DNA from: Phymorhynchus buccinoides
Taxonomy: Eukaryota > Mollusca > Gastropoda > Neogastropoda > Raphitomidae
Assembly (NCBI GenBank): GCA_017654935.2
Contig: CM065697.1
Location: 46,895,763-46,959,762, forward strand
Reading direction: 5' to 3'
Length of the DNA: 64,000 bases
Under the pieces are notes generated by a model. That model was not told where the DNA came from. It searched no databases and saw nothing but the letters and a program-made list of their open reading frames with translations. Within the stretch, counting starts at the first letter, position 1. Every line of letters begins with the position of its first letter. The position numbers and the translations under genes are program-made. Shown piece after piece: positions 14,560 through 25,189 of the stretch.

Positions 14560-15163
14560 GGACAGGAGTGCTAAAACTGAAACAAGAATGGTGTGACTGA
14601 GTCATCATATCACTGTCATCAAAACAAAGAACAAAAGCCCACGGAAAGTGCCAAGGAGAGCAGGGCCAGGGGTGGCCAATGGCAATGAAACATCTCCTTT
14701 GACTCCCGTATGTTGGGGCTACGTAACGTTTTGGGGGGGTTGTTCACACAAGGATGAATTTAGGAAACGCGTGGCGAGTTGTTGATCAATTCCACCAGCC
14801 AACCCCCCAACAAGATCAACACGCTCCCTGCATGCTGAGTCTGCTTGGCGAGGCATCATGTTACTATTGTTAGGGACCGATTAGCGGGACCTGGCTGGCT
14901 GGGCCTAACTTTCTATATTTCTTCTTTTTCCCCTATCCACTTCCTTCTTTTTGATAGTTTGTTGTCTTACGCATTCCCGTAGATCCTCCCAGTCCCAAAT
15001 AAGAGGGACAGATAGACTCGTAAAGAAATAAAGGATTAGTGCTTGTAGTCTTTTAGTTGTACTGGGTTAAGACTATTAAACCCCCCAGTTCAGCCGGAAA
15101 GGAACAGGCCCCACTTCCAGCAACAAGCAATCATAATTAATGCAGAAGAGAAGGGTAGGCTAC
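14560..15163. other. Intron 1, non-coding
   Basis: No gene recognised. Phrases near 14870-15110 (GGACCTGGCTGGCTGGGCCT and following) look like a LINE or SINE 3' region but cannot be classified. Confidence 0.4.
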
Positions 15164-15179
15164 TTGTAAAAAAAACAAC

Positions 15180-15260
15180 TCTGGAACTGCCCAGCTGCGA
15201 GTGACCTCTTCGCGACGAGAGCTCTCACTAGTCTCAGTATCTCAGACTCTGAGGCCAGAG
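15180..15260 (-). CDS. Candidate middle exon of the small minus-strand gene
   Basis: Minus-strand acceptor TTTATTGACAG precedes an open frame ASESEILRLVRALVAKRSLA, a likely amphipathic helix. It enters with two bases and leaves with one, matching phase 1 on both sides. The proposed donor (A then GTTGTT) is weak, so the 3' border is doubtful, and further exons could lie between this and 13766. Confidence 0.3.
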
Positions 15261-15477
15261 CTGTCAATAAAAGCTATTAAAAATGACTGAAATATCATCT
15301 GCTTATAATCATCTCCAGCTACAATATTACAAAGGCTAGAGTTTAAATCAAACTATATCAACAACAAACCTTGTCCATGTCCTGAATGATCGAGACAAAA
15401 ACTGCTGACTTGCTGATCGAGGCAAGGGCTCCACACCACAGGCACAAATCAGCAAAAACCGTCTTACCAAAATTCAC

Positions 15478-15499
15478 CAAAATCGTTTTTTTTAGACAT
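15478..15499 (-). CDS. Candidate first coding exon of the small minus-strand gene
   Basis: Minus-strand ATG followed by TCTAAAAAAAACGATTTTG gives MSKKNDF plus one base, then GTGAAT as donor; an alternative donor two codons later gives the wrong phase. Upstream at about 15700-15745 are ATTGG and CCAAT boxes that could serve a promoter. The exon is so short that only transcript data could confirm it. Confidence 0.28.
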
Positions 15500-15699
15500 G
15501 CCCTGCTCACATTTCTATCTTTTTTTTAAACATGATTTTCTTAAGCAATGTCTAAACTACCAGAAATATATTATCACGACTGGGTGAGTTGTGCCGTAGT
15601 AGGAAATAGCGATACAAAGACACGTATTTATCAACTTTTCAACTCCTTCCCGCGATCTCAGCAGACTCTAATGTTGATTCACCGAAGCTTTCATGTCTT

Positions 15700-15745
15700 C
15701 TCGAATTTTATTGGTTGAGTTTTCAGCTCTATGACCAATAGAAAA
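15700..15745 (-). promoter_or_regulatory. Possible CCAAT-box promoter, minus-strand gene
   Basis: Inverted CCAAT boxes (TTATTGGTTGAG near 15706-15720 and GACCAATAGA near 15731-15742) lie upstream, in minus orientation, of the candidate start at 15499. The same arrangement is seen at the BTB gene promoter at 12600-12639. No other element was recognised. Confidence 0.3.
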
Positions 15746-15923
15746 GCTGTTATCTGAGCCAGAAATGACCCATCAGAACGCGTTTTTACAAAACCGGATT
15801 TGGGGATAACTCTTGGCAAAAACACGTTCGATAACTCTTGTAGTTGGGCCTTGCTACATCTATCTGCTAAGATAACAACATGCCAGCTGAAAAGAAAGAA
15901 AAGGCAGCCTCATCAGTCACCTC

Positions 15924-15929
<6 letters not shown>

Positions 15930-15995
<66 letters not shown>
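15930..15995. repeat. (TC)n microsatellite
   Basis: About 33 TC units, followed by pyrimidine-rich text to about 16115. Confidence 0.95.
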
Positions 15996-15997
<2 letters not shown>

Positions 15998-16264
15998 CCA
16001 CAGGTCCTCTCTCTTCAAATTAGTTCAAATCATCAATTTCTGTTTCTCTTAGTTTACTTCTCTCTTTCTTTCTCACTTTCTTTTCTCTTTCTCTTCCTCT
16101 TCTTCTTCTTCTTGCATATAGCATCCTCCATCAACAATTTGATGATTATGACGCTTACAACATGGGGGGTTTCCAACTAATCAGGATCTTGTATGACTAT
16201 GAAGGACTTGCTGCCCGGATGATCAGCTCAATGCGGGATTGAATGGGAGGGGTGGTGGTGGGAG

Positions 16265-16272
16265 GGCATGAT

Positions 16273-16303
<31 letters not shown>

Positions 16304-16400
16304 AGGCCTGGACAGGGGGTATGGAGTTGACTCCGATGAGACAACAAGGGTGAGGAAGGGTGAGGACAGGGGGGGGGGGGGGGGGGGGGGGCTCAGGGGG
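16265..16400. repeat. Poly-G tracts
   Basis: G runs of about 29 bases (about 16276-16303) and about 22 bases (about 16369-16391), separated by purine-rich sequence. They can form G-quadruplexes and are error-prone in assembly. Confidence 0.85.
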
Positions 16401-16419
16401 GGGATTTTAATTCCAGCAC

Positions 16420-16930
16420 CGAGGCTTTTAATTCCTGCACCGAGGCTGATGATATTGCCTTAGGTGGAAGAGAGTTCCACTCACTCACATCCCTTGGAAA
16501 GAATGAGTACTTCCTGTAATTTGTTTTACAGACAGGAAGTAGGTAGGCCTGTGAGTGAGTCTGTCGCATCTGTCATGATGGAGGATGGGGGACTGGCTGG
16601 TGTGGGGTGTTGATGGCCACATCTCCATGGTGGAACTTGAAGAAGATGGCCAGCCTAGCGGAGCGTCGCCTGTCCTTGAGTGGAGGCCACTGCAGATGGG
16701 TCAGCATGTTGTCCACACTGGATGTTTGGCGGTGGCGATTTACGACCCATCTACATGATCTAGCTGCGCGGCGCTGGACCCTCTCAATCTTGCCGGTGGT
16801 TTTGGCTGTATGAGGGTCCCAGACTGAAGCGGTGTACTCAAGGGTGGGACGAACTAAGGCTTTGTAGGCAGTTTCCTTGACGGAGATGGAGCCGATCTTC
16901 AAATTTCGTCGGAGGAAGCCTAGAGTCTTG
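16420..16930 (-). mobile_element. LINE 3' fragment, second family
   Basis: The minus strand encodes the C-terminal end of a non-LTR reverse transcriptase: ETAYKALVRPTLEYTASVWD, then IERVQRRAARSC and DRRRSARLAIFFKFHHGDVA (16573-16902), with continuing homologous-looking text in other frames down to about 16440. It differs in sequence from the LINE at 4242. Truncated and frameshifted, it is a dead fragment in intron 1. Confidence 0.8.
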
Positions 16931-17004
16931 TTTGCCTTGTTTCCTCTCTCTTCTTTGTCTTCTCTTCCTCACTCTCCTTCCCTCCCCTGTGTCACAGTGT
17001 GTGT

Positions 17005-17100
17005 GTGTCAAGTCAAGTCAAGTCAAAATCATCTTTATTGAGGGTTAAAGAATAAGCTAACAAAGCTTTTTTTCATCCTGCCCTCACGCACATCTGTGTG
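17005..17100 (-). repeat. Short dispersed-repeat tail
   Basis: CAAGTCAAGTCAAGTCAAAA followed by TCATCTTTATTGAGG resembles the tail of a minus-oriented LINE or SINE, compare the ACTTTATTGTCTC text at 52310. No coding content. Confidence 0.4.
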
Positions 17101-17445
17101 TTCAGGGATTTTTGTTTTGTTCGGGCTAGTGAAAATGTTTGGGCGAGTAACATTTTTAAGTTACTCGCCCGGAGGGCTAGTGAAATTTTTAAAGTTTGGC
17201 CAGCCCTGCTGTGACCATTTATGCTGGGCAGATCTATGTGCTTGACAAGAAGGCCTTGACCCAGATTTAATTTCTTTTATGACTGGTTTAGCTGAAACTG
17301 AAAGCACACACACAGTTTGTGACTTACTGAACATTGTAACCCAATCCTAAAATACTTACAGGCAAAGGTGCAGTTTCGCTATCGTATCACCCACCAATTT
17401 TTCTTGAGTCTGAAAAGTGAAAGCCGTGAGAATATGAGGAGGGTA

Positions 17446-17676
17446 CAGGGCTCCCAATCGTCCAGCAAATCAAGGGGTCCCAGGGACTCCTTCACTTACA
17501 GTTACACTGTTACAGTATAGAGGGTCCTAGAGGCGGGATAGAGGGTCCCAGTGGCATTGTGAATGCTAAAAAGAATTTTTCTAGTGCATCCCTGGGCACC
17601 CTGCACATTCTTTTAGAGGGCCTTTTAGAATTTTAGTACTTCATAGACCCCCAAATGGGGGTCCCTGAGTGCCCTG
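17446..17676. mobile_element. CAGGGCTCCCA MITE, copy 2
   Basis: Begins CAGGGCTCCCAATCGTCC and ends GAGTGCCCTG; the right terminus has one substitution. GGGTA occurs immediately left and one base after the right end, a probable 5-base target duplication. Confidence 0.82.
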
Positions 17677-17679
17677 GGG

Positions 17680-19260
17680 GTAGCTAATCTGCGCCTTTGA
17701 TTATGCCATTGTTAGTATACATGTAATAACTATAATTTTTTTTTTTAAAGAAGAAAGAAAATGTGTTAGATGAGAGTCTTACTCTTAGCCTACTCAGATC
17801 ATGGCCTGAGCGCTGCAACAACCATCATTGCGGGTACTGGGTGTGACTCTGTCAGTCTGTGAGACAGTACACACAAAGTCCTGTTGCGTGCAGACAGTAG
17901 GAATATACCTCCCTCACCATCACCATGGGTGTTGGTGGACTTGCATGCGGACATGACTGGATACAGTGTTGGCCTCTGAGTCAACAAGACCGCCGGTGCC
18001 CAGTGGATGGGTGGAGTACCATCTACTGGGAGGGAATCACCCGTCTGCAGAGACTTTGACTTGACAGTATGTCTCCTGCCCGGGTGAGATAACACCAGCA
18101 CCCTGAGACTTTGACTTGACAGTATGTCTCCTGCCCGGGTGAGATAACACCAGCACCCTGGTATGGAACAGGTCGCCCGGTGGTCCTGAAGACGACCTTT
18201 GAGGGGAGGGTTGCTCACCAACACCAACGACAAGAAAGCGGATCACTGGAGACCAACAACAACCTTGAGCTGTCTCACAATGCTTCACCGTCTCCTGCCG
18301 CGACGCAGATGCTGACTCCACCTCCAGCATCATGACTCGGACTCCATCCAAATGATCCTGTAACAGATGGCAAACCCCTATGCTCAACGTTTCCGGAGTC
18401 ATCCATGATGGCTGCTACGTCTGAACTTCTGTCTCATCGGTGTCATCTTCATCTACAGGAAAACAAAGTCTTCGCGAACATTGTCCTTAAGACTAAGAGG
18501 CAACACCTAATAGGATGTGAATCTCACCATCAACCTGCAACAACGGCACAAGCATATTCACTGCTATAGAATCTGGTGTAACTCAGGTGCAAATGGTACC
18601 TTAATCAGTCTGAAAAAAGTCCTGATGAGATTTTAGGTAATACTAATAGTCATACATATGTATATTTCTTCATGTTTGCTCTTCATTGCAAAAGATGCGA
18701 AGTGTTGGGGTTTTTTTCGTAGAAGAAAGTATAGTCTGGATGCTTCCAAGTCTTCACGTCTAATGAGTGCATCACTGCATGGGAAGAAATGTGAGTGTTA
18801 CCAGATTTAACAATCAAGGTCCCATGTGCAAATGTTTGATCTTGTGTACATGTTAAAGCCAATTCCGCTATTTGATAGTGAAGGCTGTGTTGTGCCGATG
18901 GGATGGATGACATGAATTTACATAGCATGCACCAGTGTTTTCCATAACGCACATTTATGCGTCCCTGAATTTCAGCGCATGTTTTTCACAGATTAAGTTT
19001 AATATCTCACTCAGGTCTATGAGGCCGCTATCCCGAGAGGTCTCTGTATTGCCAGTAGAGCAGGCAACACTGAAACTGAAAGCAGATGATAACTAAACTA
19101 ACGAGCACGCTGTACCGACTGTGCGAAAGAACAGGCAATAATTTTAGTAGGAGGTGAGGCTGAGAGCAAAATGGTCACATAGGCGATTGTTCTTTCCATC
19201 ACTTAGTCAGGTGCAAGCGAAAATGTCTCCAAAATGGCTTACGGGAGTGAAAACAAGATC
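17680..19260. other. Intron 1, non-coding with a 55-bp duplication
   Basis: AGACTTTGACTTGACAGTAT through CACCAGCACCCTG is duplicated in tandem at about 18050-18160. Text at 18925-19020 is shared with 25395-25530 (CATTTATGCGTCCCTGAA-like, AAGTTTAATCTCTCAC-like), another dispersed repeat. The open frames here show no recognisable protein. Confidence 0.45.
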
Positions 19261-19262
19261 AT

Positions 19263-19520
19263 CAATGGTTAGGTTAGGTTAGGTTAGGTACTTTATAGTC
19301 ACAGAGGCGTCTCTGTGAAATTCAGGTTGCTCCCACCTGGAGAGAGCGTCGCGGCCAGAGGCACGCCACCCAATTTTTTAATTTTTTAATTTTTTTTAAA
19401 TTTTTGTTGGCATGCGATTTTTGTGTGACAGATGAGGAAGGAAGGGAGGGGGCTAAATTTTGACCAAATGACAACTTTTTCGTTGCCACTGGGTTTAACG
19501 TGTGCTAAGTGCATGGGCAC

Positions 19521-19556
<36 letters not shown>

Positions 19557-19560
19557 GTGT
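19263..19560 (-). mobile_element. SINE-like repeat, minus orientation
   Basis: A TTAGG-type tail (GGTTAGGTTAGGTTAGGTAC), then CACAGAGGCGTCTCTGTGAA, CTCCCACCTGGAGAG, and text ending at CCTCGGTTTATCGTCTCATC. The same text in plus orientation is at 35150-35430, with shorter versions at 48585-48712, 53745-53870 and 21990-22060. It is non-coding with a simple-repeat tail, so SINE-like; class by inference. Confidence 0.6.
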
Positions 19561-19699
19561 CCTTGATGAAAGGGCTCTCGAAGATTTCCATCAATCGAAT
19601 CCAAGCACCACTGATGATATGGGTGATTAAGGCCTACCAGAATCATCAACTGAGACAAGTGATCAAGTTGAGCCCAAACTAAGCAAACTTGTGCTTCTG

Positions 19700-19892
19700 C
19701 AGGGAACAAGAGAAAGGCAGTAAAAGGAGAAAGTGACAGTGGCGCTGAACCAAAGAAAAGGAAGCTGAATGATTGGCTGAAAGAGTTTCCATGGCGCCAG
19801 TTCAAAGGCATGAACATGTTTTGCAAAGCATGCATTAAAGCAGCAAAGACTTCGCCTGGAAAACATCATGTTGGTGCTACCAACTTACAAAA
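19700..19892 (+). pseudogene. Zinc-finger-like fragment (TTF/hAT-type)
   Basis: After an acceptor-like CTTCTGCAG, an open frame reads NKRKAVKGESDSGAEPKKRK, then LNDWLKEFPW, MFCKACIKA and ATNLQK before TGA at 19890-19892. W-L..FPW followed by C..C resembles the start of TTF-type or BED-like zinc fingers found in hAT-derived genes such as ZNF862-like proteins. The expected downstream histidines are absent, so this is an exon remnant or a truncated copy. Confidence 0.4.
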
Positions 19893-19980
19893 GTGAAGAA
19901 ACAGTCCTGTCTCCCTTCATCTTCTTTAACCTGCTACCTCGTCCCCTCCTTTCCCAAGTTGTTATCTCTGTGTTAGTGTC

Positions 19981-19984
<4 letters not shown>

Positions 19985-20064
<80 letters not shown>
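19985..20064. repeat. (GT)n microsatellite
   Basis: About 40 uninterrupted GT units; Cys-Val open frames across it are artefacts. Confidence 0.97.
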
Positions 20065-20065
<1 letters not shown>

Positions 20066-21430
20066 CTCACTGTGCATGGGAAATGGGAAGTCCGGCAGAG
20101 AGGTAGAGAGAGGGGAAGAGTATGCATGTAAGTTTATTTTGTTATATTATTCTTGCATTGTGTCACATGTGCATATTTACCTGTTTGTTTGTTAAATGTA
20201 TTTTTTGCTGACTTTACCTTGGGCAGCACATAATCAAAACTCCACTGAACACAGACTGGCAGTGGCAATGTAGCTTGTGAATGTGAGTTCAGCTTAAATC
20301 TTCCTCCATTAAAGCATGTTTTAAAAGCAGCTTTGGAACCCTTAAATATTTGAAAGGGACTCTTAAAAATTTGCACAGAGTCCCTGTGACCCTCACATTT
20401 CAGTTCACCTTTATGTGAAGCACTGATACACCCTGTGTGCCAATGAATAATGGTCTAATAAAGGCGGCTGGGCTTGGGGCGGGATAAACATCCCCATCTG
20501 GAAGAAGACCTATCTGAATGCCAATGCACTTCCTAAGTAATTTAATAGCCAACAAACAAATAGTTATAAACAAAAGTTAATCAGAAAGTGTTTCGACGGT
20601 TTTATTTTTTAAACTTTGACTTTGAGTGGAATCAAAATCAAATGGAGATCAGAAAATTAGACATTCATTGTATTAATTTGTAAAGTTGTTTTTTGTACTG
20701 TATGCGTGACTCATTTGAAATGGGTATGCGAAGAAAGATTATGGGATGTGTAGCATATGGAAAGCCTGGGTATATTAAAAAAAACACATGATAATTTGGT
20801 ATGTAAAGTTTCTGTCTGTCTTAGTACTATGTATTTGTTTAAGGCTTAACTGATAACAGCTAGCTAGCAAGCTGGTGTACACGTGCACATTGAAAAAGGT
20901 GCTTGAAGGTAGACAGATGAATAATATGTGCAGTCAGTCAGTGTCTTGCTAACATCATTTCTGTAATAAAATACAGTGTACAAACTTTTCTTCTAGTTTT
21001 GCGACTTGAGTCGACTCTTTTTTGAGAGTGTAGTTTAAAAAAAAAATTTTAAATTATTATTTGGTGTGCTATTGTAACAAAGACAACAAAACAGATGCAA
21101 TTATTAGCAAACTCAGCCGTACCAAGAAAGAAAATGCTTACTGCAGTAAGTGAGATGCATAGTGTGTACTGAAACAAGCACTCTGGGCATTTGATAATTT
21201 TGTGAGTTCCCTTTTTTGGACCAGTCCTTAGTTGAGGCTTGATATTTTCCAGTGCTTGTTTGTAAAAACGTTTTGGTCTTGAAAAGCTTCTGTATTACTT
21301 GTAAGCACCTTGTTTGGCTTTATATAAATGTTCAATCGATCAATCATTCTAACGTACAAGAAAAGTTGAAAATGAAATAGAATTGATCATTTGATGCACT
21401 TTCCACCTATGATTTTGTATAAATAAGGAA
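20065..21430. other. Intron 1, non-coding
   Basis: AT-rich with no open frame of note. Near 21295-21350 the words GTAAGCACC and TTTATATAAATG resemble a LINE 3' tail like those at 29850, 52170 and 61535. Nothing else recognised. Confidence 0.4.
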
Positions 21431-21433
21431 GGA

Positions 21434-21990
21434 AAGTGGCATAATGGTTAAGAGTACTACTAGTAATACAGAGCTTCAGAATGTTTTTAAACTTCATGGG
21501 TCATGTGATCCTTGATTACATAAAATGATGAGTCAATTTCCAAAATAATTGTCCAATATTGTGTTACTGCAGTATCAAACTGAAATTGTGTTGCAGACTT
21601 CAAGGGGCAGATGACCCCTGGCTGTACAAAATGAGGGGTCAAAATAACCATCAACATGGGTCAGTTACCCGGGCCCGCTGACAATCTGAAGCTCTGGTAA
21701 TAAGACATTCACCATTCACCTGTCAGTTTCAGTGCGTGAGTGATCTGGGTTTGAATCCCGGACTCGCACTTTCTTTCTAGTTTAACGAGATAATCGAACT
21801 GAATGTCGTTTCCTTCGGATGGAGACTTAAAGCAAGTCTGACCCGTACACTTTACGCACATAATAAAAATCCCACGGCAGTTAAAAGTCGGTAAGATATG
21901 GAGAAGTCCCGCTGCATGGTATGACCAAATTGATAGCTAGGTTTCCCAAATCCACTACCCTCCTCACCCCTCTCAACCTCACCCCAACAG
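21434..21990 (+). mobile_element. tRNA-derived SINE, split by a MITE
   Basis: A-box-like GTGGCATAATGGTTAAG at 21435-21451 and B-box-like GGGTTTGAATCCC near 21748-21760 mark an RNA polymerase III promoter of tRNA origin. The two boxes are far apart because a 228-base MITE (21469-21696) was inserted between them; without it the spacing is about 85 bases. The body continues with GGATGGAGACTTAAAGC and CAGTTAAAAGTCGG. The right end is uncertain. Confidence 0.65.
21469..21696. mobile_element. MITE with GTAATA target duplication
   Basis: Terminal inverted repeats CAGAGCTTCAGA and TCTGAAGCTCTG, flanked by the 6-base duplication GTAATA at 21463-21468 and 21697-21702. There is no open frame. Nested in a tRNA-derived SINE. 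The 6-base duplication and CAG end recall hAT-related families, by inference. Confidence 0.85.
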
Positions 21991-22129
21991 TTGGGTGGTC
22001 ACTGGTGCTGCACTTGGGGTGACACGCTCACCAGGTTGGAGCAGCGCGAATTTCACAGAGACAAGACTAGAAAATTTGTTCTGTTGATTTATCTTATCTC
22101 AGGACAATTTGTCCTATCACTTTTCGGTA

Positions 22130-22360
22130 AAGGTCAAGATGTGCCACCCACCCTACATTTCTCGGTTAATTCCATTTTTCCGTTTTTGCCTTACCAAACA
22201 TAAAGCTGTATTTTATGAACCTTTTCAGCTAATTATCTTTTTGGAATAATAACCCTAAGCCTATCCCTATCCCTAACCCTACCCCCCCTCTAAAAGACGG
22301 AAAAACGCAATGAACCACGACTGTGACAAATGTGCGGTGTACTGCAGTACATGTGGTGGT

Positions 22361-22390
<30 letters not shown>
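22130..22390. repeat. Inverted arm, telomere-like words and poly-G
   Basis: Positions 22155-22257 are the reverse complement of 22391-22500 (CCGTTTTTGCCTTACCAAAC against GTTTGGTAGGAAAGGCAAAA). Between the arms are TATCCCTATCCCTAACCCT words and a poly-G run of about 30 (about 22360-22390). Telomere-like CCCTAA/TTAGGG text abuts both arms. Confidence 0.75.
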
Positions 22391-22394
<4 letters not shown>

Positions 22395-22508
22395 GGGTTA
22401 TTATTCCAAAAAGATAATTAGCTGAAAAGGTTAATAAAATACAGCTTTATAGTTTATGTTTGGTAGGAAAGGCAAAAACGGAAAATTGGAATTAACCGAG
22501 AAATGCAG

Positions 22509-22541
<33 letters not shown>

Positions 22542-23170
22542 TCTTTACCTTTGCCCACTTTTCAATCCATGGTACATCACTGATACTATCCATAAAATTT
22601 AAAACCATCATGTTACATGTGAAACAGGAATTAATTTACTATTAATTATGGTTCTGTTGAATGAAACTGGAGTAACAAAAAAATCATGTTTACTTCAGTT
22701 ATTACATTCATAACAAAAGAAGCGATGGTTTAAACATAAATGAGCTGTTACTTCCGAAAGCCGAGAGTTTGTTTAGACATCCACAACAAGGGGTAGGGTT
22801 AGGGTTATTATTCCAAAAAGATAATTAGCTGAAAAGGTTAATAAAATACAGCTTTATGTTTGGTAGGAAAGGCAAAAACGGAAAATTGGAATTAACCGAG
22901 AAATGCAGGGGGGGTGGCACATCTTTACCTTTGCCCACTTTTCAATCCATGGTACATCACTGATACTATCCATAAAATTTAAAACCATCATGTTACATGT
23001 GAAACAGGAATTAATTTACTATTAATTATGGTTCTGTTGAATAAAACTGGAGTAACAAAAAAATCATGTTTACTTCAGTTATTACATTCATAACAAAAGA
23101 AGCGATGGTTTAAACATAAATGAGCTGTTACTTCCGAAAGCCGAGAGTTTGTTTAGACATCCACAACAAG
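22391..23170. repeat. Tandem direct duplication of about 390 bp
   Basis: The unit starting GTTAGGGTTATTATTCCAAA and ending ACATCCACAACAAG occurs at about 22391-22790 and again at 22797-23170. The copies differ mainly by the long poly-G (about 22507-22537) in the first, which is GGGGGGGTGG in the second. The near-identity implies recent duplication. It ends 140 bases upstream of coding exon 2. Confidence 0.9.
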
Positions 23171-23318
23171 TTATTTAATTATTTCATGAACTTTAAGGGA
23201 GAAGTTTATTGGAGCCTTGTCAAGGGATGCTAATTTGCTTTTTTGTAATATCACTGTGAAGTGAACACACGTTAAATAAAAGATTAATTCATTCATTCCC
23301 GTTTTATTCAGCTCCACG

Positions 23319-24171
23319 ATGACAGAGGTGAGTGAGGCCTTATCAGGGGTGCAGCCCACGTTGGGGACTGACGTCTCCGCTCCTTCCCGCTCCCTGGACC
23401 CTGCCCGACCCCTCCATCCATCCTCCACCAAAAGCTCCCCAGGTCACCACCGCCCCCCTCCTCCTTCCTCCTCCTCCTCCCTTATTTCTACCTCCTCCGC
23501 CCCTCCTGTACCCAGCAGTGAAGGCAGCGACTCCCTGATGACTCCTCAGAGCCGTGCCACTATCCTCTCCACCCCTTCCATCGCCAGCCTTCGCGCCAAC
23601 AGCGTTGCCGTGGTCTCCGCTTCTCTGGGCTCCCCCTCCCCCTCCGCTGCTGCTGTCCCCACCCCCACCCCCTCCCTCCCTGGCGCGTCTTCTTCGCTGG
23701 AAGGTGCGTACAACGCGAGCGTGATCATGTCGGCGGATTTGGCGTGTCGGAGCAGCGCGTTGTTGTTGTCGACGACAACGCAGGCGTATTCCTCCTCCTC
23801 CTCCTCCGCTGGCGCTACCCCCACCACCACCGCTGCTGACCTGGAGAAGAGTCTGGCGTCTTACGCGGCTGAGAACTCTGTGATGCTGGGCAACGGGGTG
23901 ATTTCTTCTGACGGCAGTCCGCGAACATTGACAGGAAACGGCGTGGCCGTGACGCTAGGTGGCATTGTTTCCTCTGCCGGCGGTGTTGTGTCGTCGGCGG
24001 GTGGTGTTGCCGTGACGTCTGGCGTTACGTTATCATCGTCGGGGAAGAAAAAGAAGTCCAGCGGCAAGAAGTCGGGTGGTTCGTCGTCTTTGTCGTCGTC
24101 GTTGTATGCTGCTGAAACGGCTGCTGCTGTTGCCTCCCTCTCTGCTGCTGGACTGGACTCAGATCTGACAG
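23319..24171 (+). CDS. BTB-gene exon 2, start codon and low-complexity N-terminus
   Basis: The acceptor TTTTATTCAG ends at 23311 and seven bases precede ATG at 23319, with TCCACG before it. The exon encodes 284 codons plus one base and ends CTGACAG before GTAAAG at 24172 (phase 1). The peptide begins MTEVSEALSGVQPTLGTDVS and is rich in Ser, Pro, Ala, Thr and Gly; a Lys-rich patch GKKKKSSGKKSG near residues 240-253 may be a nuclear signal. No folded domain is visible, and disorder is expected. The sequence is GC-rich and abruptly different from the intron on both sides. The open frame running on past 24171 is intronic. Confidence 0.8.
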
Positions 24172-24588
24172 GTAAAGGGGAAAGCTATGGAACCTCATGG
24201 TTTGAAATGGAATGGAAGTTTGGTTGCTTTAGACTTAGAGGTCCTCATTTTATATTTTTCATTTCAAATCTAATCTGCCATTATTTTACACTTTGGGTTC
24301 TCTTAGCATATTTTATTTTTCTTGTTGAACGGTTTAGTACTAACCAGCATGTAACATTTTGTTGTGTCAAACTCAAAGGCAATGCAGTAGCCAGTAGTCA
24401 AAGTAGTGAGAGAGAAAAGAGAGAAAATAATGTTTTACGCCCTCTTTGGCCTTTCAGCCATGTGGGGCAAAATAATCAAAGTAGTGTTTCGAAGGTGCAC
24501 AATATACTGCAAGTGCAACTTTATCAAACAACATCCCATTACTTGCAGAGGTTGTTTGTTTTTCTTGAGTGGTTTAGTTTGAAAGTTT

Positions 24589-25189
24589 CAGGGTTCGTAC
24601 AGGGTCCTTGAAACCTTGAAAAGTACTGGAAAATTGACATGGCCTTTTCCAGGGCTTGAAAAGTGCTTGAAAAACAGCAAAGGCCCTAAGACTCCTGGAA
24701 AAGTCCAGGAATTTTCAAAATCGTCTGACCACGTCCTTAATCTCAATCCATCAAAGTCAAAATCTCTCCTCCACAAAAAATAATTGAAGGTTAAAATTAA
24801 ATTCAAATAAAAAAACTAAAAAAACTTTAAAGGTCATACCGATATCGCGATCATAGCAGACAACATTTGCGCGAGTTGTCTGCCGCTGAAGTTACTTCCC
24901 TTTACCATACTTCCGTTTTCCAACAAAATGGAGACTGCATTTTCAACAATGTTTGGCTGCAAAAAAATGGAATATCGGAGCTGGTTAGCTCCGTCAACAG
25001 ATAGTTAAAAACTGAAAGCTAGCTGCACTGTGTGCAAAAAGAACATCACCAGCATGGACGAGAGTGCTGTAAAAAGCCATTGTCAAGGCCAGAAGCACAA
25101 GCAACTCAGGCGGGAACGAAACCGACATTGACCGGTATGGTCCTGGAATAGTCCTGGAATTTTTTGGACACAGATCTGTACGAACCCTG
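24589..25189. mobile_element. Non-autonomous hAT-like element, 601 bp
   Basis: Perfect 14-base terminal inverted repeats: CAGGGTTCGTACAG at 24589-24602 and CTGTACGAACCCTG at 25176-25189. The ends read GGTCCTTGAAACCTTGAAAA and its complement-like TTCCAGGACTATTCCAGG, the terminal style of widespread animal hAT elements. I could not find an 8-base target duplication. The interior holds a broken zinc-finger coding piece (24961-25131). Located in the intron between exons 2 and 3. Confidence 0.82.
24961..25131 (+). pseudogene. Broken BED/C2H2-like zinc finger within hAT element
   Basis: One frame reads YRSWLAPSTDS, a TAG stop, then KLKASCTVCKKNITSMDESA and VKSHCQGQKHKQLRRER before TGA. W...., C..C, and H....H with a following basic stretch match the zinc finger that opens many hAT transposases and their domesticated relatives. 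The in-frame stop shows decay. No transposase catalytic domain follows. Confidence 0.6.

Noticed and set aside
17799..18402. Minus-strand open frames of 121-144 codons
   Set aside because: They include a tandem 55-base duplication, show no recognisable domain and no splice support; treated as non-coding repeat.
23859..24067. Minus-strand open frames opposite exon 2, and similar shadows opposite exons 5, 7, 8, 9 and 14
   Set aside because: They are GC-rich mirror frames of true coding exons; the plus frames have splice sites, phase agreement and conserved modules.
24172..24611. Continuation of the exon 2 open frame past the donor
   Set aside because: Composition changes to AT-rich, a good GTAAAG donor sits at 24172, and its phase fits exon 3.
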